Positions 61,668 through 64,000 of a stretch of DNA of 64,000 bases are shown piece by piece. A program made the position numbers and the translations under genes. The stretch spans positions 620,001 through 684,000 of the forward strand of contig JASBTZ010000003.1 in the NCBI GenBank assembly GCA_030148165.1. The letters run 5' to 3'. The notes beneath the pieces were generated by a model. The model was not told the origin of the DNA, made no database searches, and was given only the letters and a program-made list of their open reading frames with translations. Each line of letters opens with the position of its first letter. The first letter of the stretch is position 1. Source of the stretch: Bacteroidota bacterium (lineage in GTDB: Bacteria; Bacteroidota; Bacteroidia; Flavobacteriales_D; Crocinitomicaceae).

Positions 61668-62288
61668 TTAATTCTTAAAAAGGTTCATTTTGTTCTCCTC
61701 TCCAGCAAGCAATCTTTTGATGTTTTTTTTATGTGCAAAAATCACTGCAGCAGAAAGGACGATCGAAAACGCGATCAGCCAATGCGAATCCGATTTGAAA
61801 TAAAAGGTAATAAGTAGTGGAAAAGTCACCGCTGCAACGATCGCTCCGAGCGATACATATTTCGATAAAATAAAGACGATCATAAACAGGAGCACGCATA
61901 TTCCCGCTGCCATCGGATGCAATCCGATTATGACTCCCAACGAAGTTGCTACCCCCTTACCTCCGTTGAATCCGGCAAACAATGGAAGTACATGCCCTAT
62001 TACGGCTGCCAGCGCTGCAACCAACTGGACATTCAACAAGACAATGCTTCCCCATTCGTCTACTCCAAACAAAAATGGCAACATGACGGCGAAAAACCCT
62101 TTAACAATATCAACAGATAGAACGATAGTCCCCGGCTTAGTTCCCAACACACGGAAGGTATTGGTCGCGCCGGCATTTTTGCTCCCATGTTCACGAACAT
62201 CAATGTCATACCAGGCCTTACCCACCCATACAGCTGTGGGAATCGAACCAAGTAAGTAAGCAGTCAGACCAAATATTAAAAAATCCAT
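61668..62288 (-). CDS. plsY: Glycerol-3-phosphate acyltransferase PlsY
   Basis: A 206-residue inner-membrane enzyme with five to six helices that transfers acyl groups from acyl phosphate to glycerol 3-phosphate, the first step of phospholipid synthesis. The three family motifs are present: LGSIPTAVWVG, GSKNAGATNTFRVLG and GFNGGKGVATSLG. Its ATG overlaps the stop of the upstream gene as TAATG. It is 49 bases upstream of the giant envelope protein, with which it may share a transcript. Confidence 0.95.
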   Translation of the reverse strand: MDFLIFGLTAYLLGSIPTAVWVGKAWYDIDVREHGSKNAGATNTFRVLGTKPGTIVLSVDIVKGFFAVMLPFLFGVDEWGSIVLLNVQLVAALAAVIGHVLPLFAGFNGGKGVATSLGVIIGLHPMAAGICVLLFMIVFILSKYVSLGAIVAAVTFPLLITFYFKSDSHWLIAFSIVLSAAVIFAHKKNIKRLLAGEENKMNLFKN

Positions 62289-64000
62289 TACTGTTCAGCG
62301 AAAAGTCCCAGAAATGTCGTGACGTACGCGCTGTTTGTTGTCAATTCGTATTTAAAGTTTTTACTCTTTAACTTATCTTCTTTCAATGCAGAAATAGCTG
62401 CACTAAGTTCGGTATCACCCGTTCTGATACTTAGTTTACCATCCTTCTTAATCATCCCGTAATGCATGAAATAATCTCTACCTCCCGGAATATTCAGGTA
62501 CATGGAGTATTCATCTCCTCCTACTTCCGTAAAGTATTGTAAGAAAGCTATCTTGAATGGAACATACTTCATCACAGGTTCGTCATATATATTTACCAAA
62601 ACTGCGGACTCCGTTGTAGAGATCAATCCACGATCCTGACCATTCGCTAAAGATTTAAGTCGTATTCCGGTAACAACAATTGACTTCTCAAGTGACTTTG
62701 GAATCTTACGTTTATTCTCAATGGTATATCCTGAATTAAAGCTCTCCGCAGTTTTAGAATCCTGCCATTCAGTTACAGCAGATTCCAGCGTGGTTGATCG
62801 GAAATCCATTGGTTTCAGACCCTCAATTGCATCAATACGCTTGGCAACATCCTTAAAAATTCCTTCATCAAGCTTCAGATTGAAACGTGCTGTTATATTC
62901 ATCGTTGTTTCTTCCGTAGCTTGATTGTAGTTTACGACACCTACCGCATCAACAGGTGCTTCACCGAATTCCATTCCAAGCGATATATTCCCCATTCCGT
63001 TCATGGAGCAACTTTCTGTATGAAGTGCAATGTAGTTCCCCGGTTCCTTGATACTCAAAAGCTTCTCTTTAGATCCGATCTGGAATTCTTTCGCATCCTC
63101 TTTGTATTGCAGATAACCGGAAGCTGTGATTACAATCGGATCTTCTTTTGAATCCAACGCTGAAAGGAAAGTCGGATAGAGCTCTACACTATCACGTGCC
63201 CTTGAATTTCGCCAGACGATACCCGCTGAAATCGGATTTCCATCTAGATCTTTCATTTCTTTCGCAACCGGTATTTGAATGTTTTTTGGATCTAGTTGAG
63301 CTGTAAACGACATCCAGTTTCGATCGAACTTATTGCAATCGTGGTTAATTCTTGTCGCTCCGTCGAATGTGATCGTCGGATCTGATGCCTTGACTATGGC
63401 CTTTCCGTAATAATCAAATCGAGGACTCAACTTAAAATTCTGACGTTCAGCGATATCACCTGATGCAACTGTTTGGTAGGATGTGTCCAGTCCGATATTA
63501 TTCATCAGGATATTGAACTTCGTACTATCCGCATCGTAATAAGCATACATACCGCTTGCCTTGTAATCTCGTCTTGCATTGATCGATACGATCGCATCTT
63601 CGAATTTGTGATACTTAGTGATATAGTTGGCAACCACCGTCGCATTATGCAATTCATCGATCTTCGCTTTCTTGCGGATATTCAGTTTCATACTATCAGG
63701 ATAAATACGCGCATCGGCAATATCCACATACTCTACCTCATCACAATAGATCGTTTTCTCCTTCACGCTGAATTTTGCTTTTGGGGCGCGGAACTGAAGT
63801 GAATCCTGTTTTGGATGTAAAGAGAAGAAGTTTGGTCCTTTGAGATCTACTCCCGTGTTGATTGCCACATCCTGATCTTGTTGACGTTCCATCTCTATTG
63901 AGTATTCGTCCATGAACCAGGTAAACTTGTCCATCTTACACATGTATTGAATAACCGGGAATACCACCGGTGATTCTCCTTGATTTGAGTTGAACTCTCC
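62288..64000 (-). CDS. Conserved Bacteroidota hypothetical protein, partial (5' end beyond window)
   Basis: The frame is open through the right edge; at least 570 residues are visible, with no start needed inside the window (GTG 63967 is only the first candidate). Sequence is beta-rich: SLQFRAPKAKFSVKEKTIYCDEVEYVDI, DYYGKAIVKASDPTITFDG and ISLGMEFGEAP. It somewhat recalls OstA/LptD-like beta-jelly repeats, but no clear family is recognised. The C-terminal 120 residues end in TTFLGLFAEQ. It is coupled to plsY by TAATG. An envelope role is a guess. Confidence 0.75.
   Translation of the reverse strand, partial: GEFNSNQGESPVVFPVIQYMCKMDKFTWFMDEYSIEMERQQDQDVAINTGVDLKGPNFFSLHPKQDSLQFRAPKAKFSVKEKTIYCDEVEYVDIADARIYPDSMKLNIRKKAKIDELHNATVVANYITKYHKFEDAIVSINARRDYKASGMYAYYDADSTKFNILMNNIGLDTSYQTVASGDIAERQNFKLSPRFDYYGKAIVKASDPTITFDGATRINHDCNKFDRNWMSFTAQLDPKNIQIPVAKEMKDLDGNPISAGIVWRNSRARDSVELYPTFLSALDSKEDPIVITASGYLQYKEDAKEFQIGSKEKLLSIKEPGNYIALHTESCSMNGMGNISLGMEFGEAPVDAVGVVNYNQATEETTMNITARFNLKLDEGIFKDVAKRIDAIEGLKPMDFRSTTLESAVTEWQDSKTAESFNSGYTIENKRKIPKSLEKSIVVTGIRLKSLANGQDRGLISTTESAVLVNIYDEPVMKYVPFKIAFLQYFTEVGGDEYSMYLNIPGGRDYFMHYGMIKKDGKLSIRTGDTELSAAISALKEDKLKSKNFKYELTTNSAYVTTFLGLFAEQ

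Overview
The window looks like a chromosome segment of a Bacteroidota bacterium, most likely a marine or aquatic member of the Flavobacteriales (Cryomorphaceae/Crocinitomicaceae-like; the family is a guess). The signs are several secreted proteins with type IX secretion (T9SS) C-terminal domains, GldL- and GldM-like proteins, DUF1684 and DUF4199 families, promoters of the Bacteroidota type (TTTG, about 20 nt, TAnnTTTG), and very compact gene packing with ATGA and TAATG overlaps. No ribosomal RNA, insertion sequence, CRISPR array or prophage is visible.

Layout. 1-7.5 kb: a partial giant glycine-rich surface protein, a nested inverted-repeat element, a T9SS cargo protein, DUF1684, a GldL-like mini-protein, DUF2585 and a tandem pair of fused-MFS/spermidine-synthase-like membrane proteins. 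7.5-16 kb: an amino-acid island with a MarR regulator, an unknown protein, a GNAT, an M20 amidohydrolase, alanine racemase, an ornithine/alanine racemase-like enzyme, a sodium:solute symporter, an animal-like cysteine sulfinate/glutamate decarboxylase and a divergent cysteine dioxygenase. An identical 18-nt palindromic sequence lies at the start of the MarR-adjacent operon and directly before the dioxygenase gene, so one regulator probably controls both. The dioxygenase and decarboxylase together make a hypotaurine/taurine route. 16-23 kb: two outer-membrane barrels, then a TetR-led export operon (small protein, ABC protein with degenerate ATPase motifs, HlyD, TolC) whose promoter carries two perfect palindromes. 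23-30 kb: a heavy-metal efflux operon (ArsC/Spx-like, CusA-like, TolC-like, CusB-like with an HMA domain). 30-38 kb: secreted NHL/BNR-type proteins and a DEAD-box helicase.

38-44 kb is the most accessory part. A tRNA-Arg(ACG) gene is followed by an imperfect copy of its own 3' end, then two terminators and a visibly AT-rich three-gene operon: TPR-TIR protein, RelA/SpoT-type nucleotide synthetase, and KAP-family P-loop NTPase. The combination of a putative NADase effector, an alarmone-type synthetase and a STAND/KAP-like NTPase next to a tRNA integration target is the best candidate here for an undescribed defence or signalling system.

44-64 kb: a TPR/SpoIIE phosphatase, further small secreted proteins sharing an unusual C-terminal module, a TfoX-like/SRPBCC/DUF4199/VOC group, a GldM-C-like protein, two small heat-shock proteins, clpS overlapping a 2220-residue coiled-coil envelope protein, plsY, and a partial conserved protein running off the right edge. 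All function calls come from reading motifs; no database search was possible.
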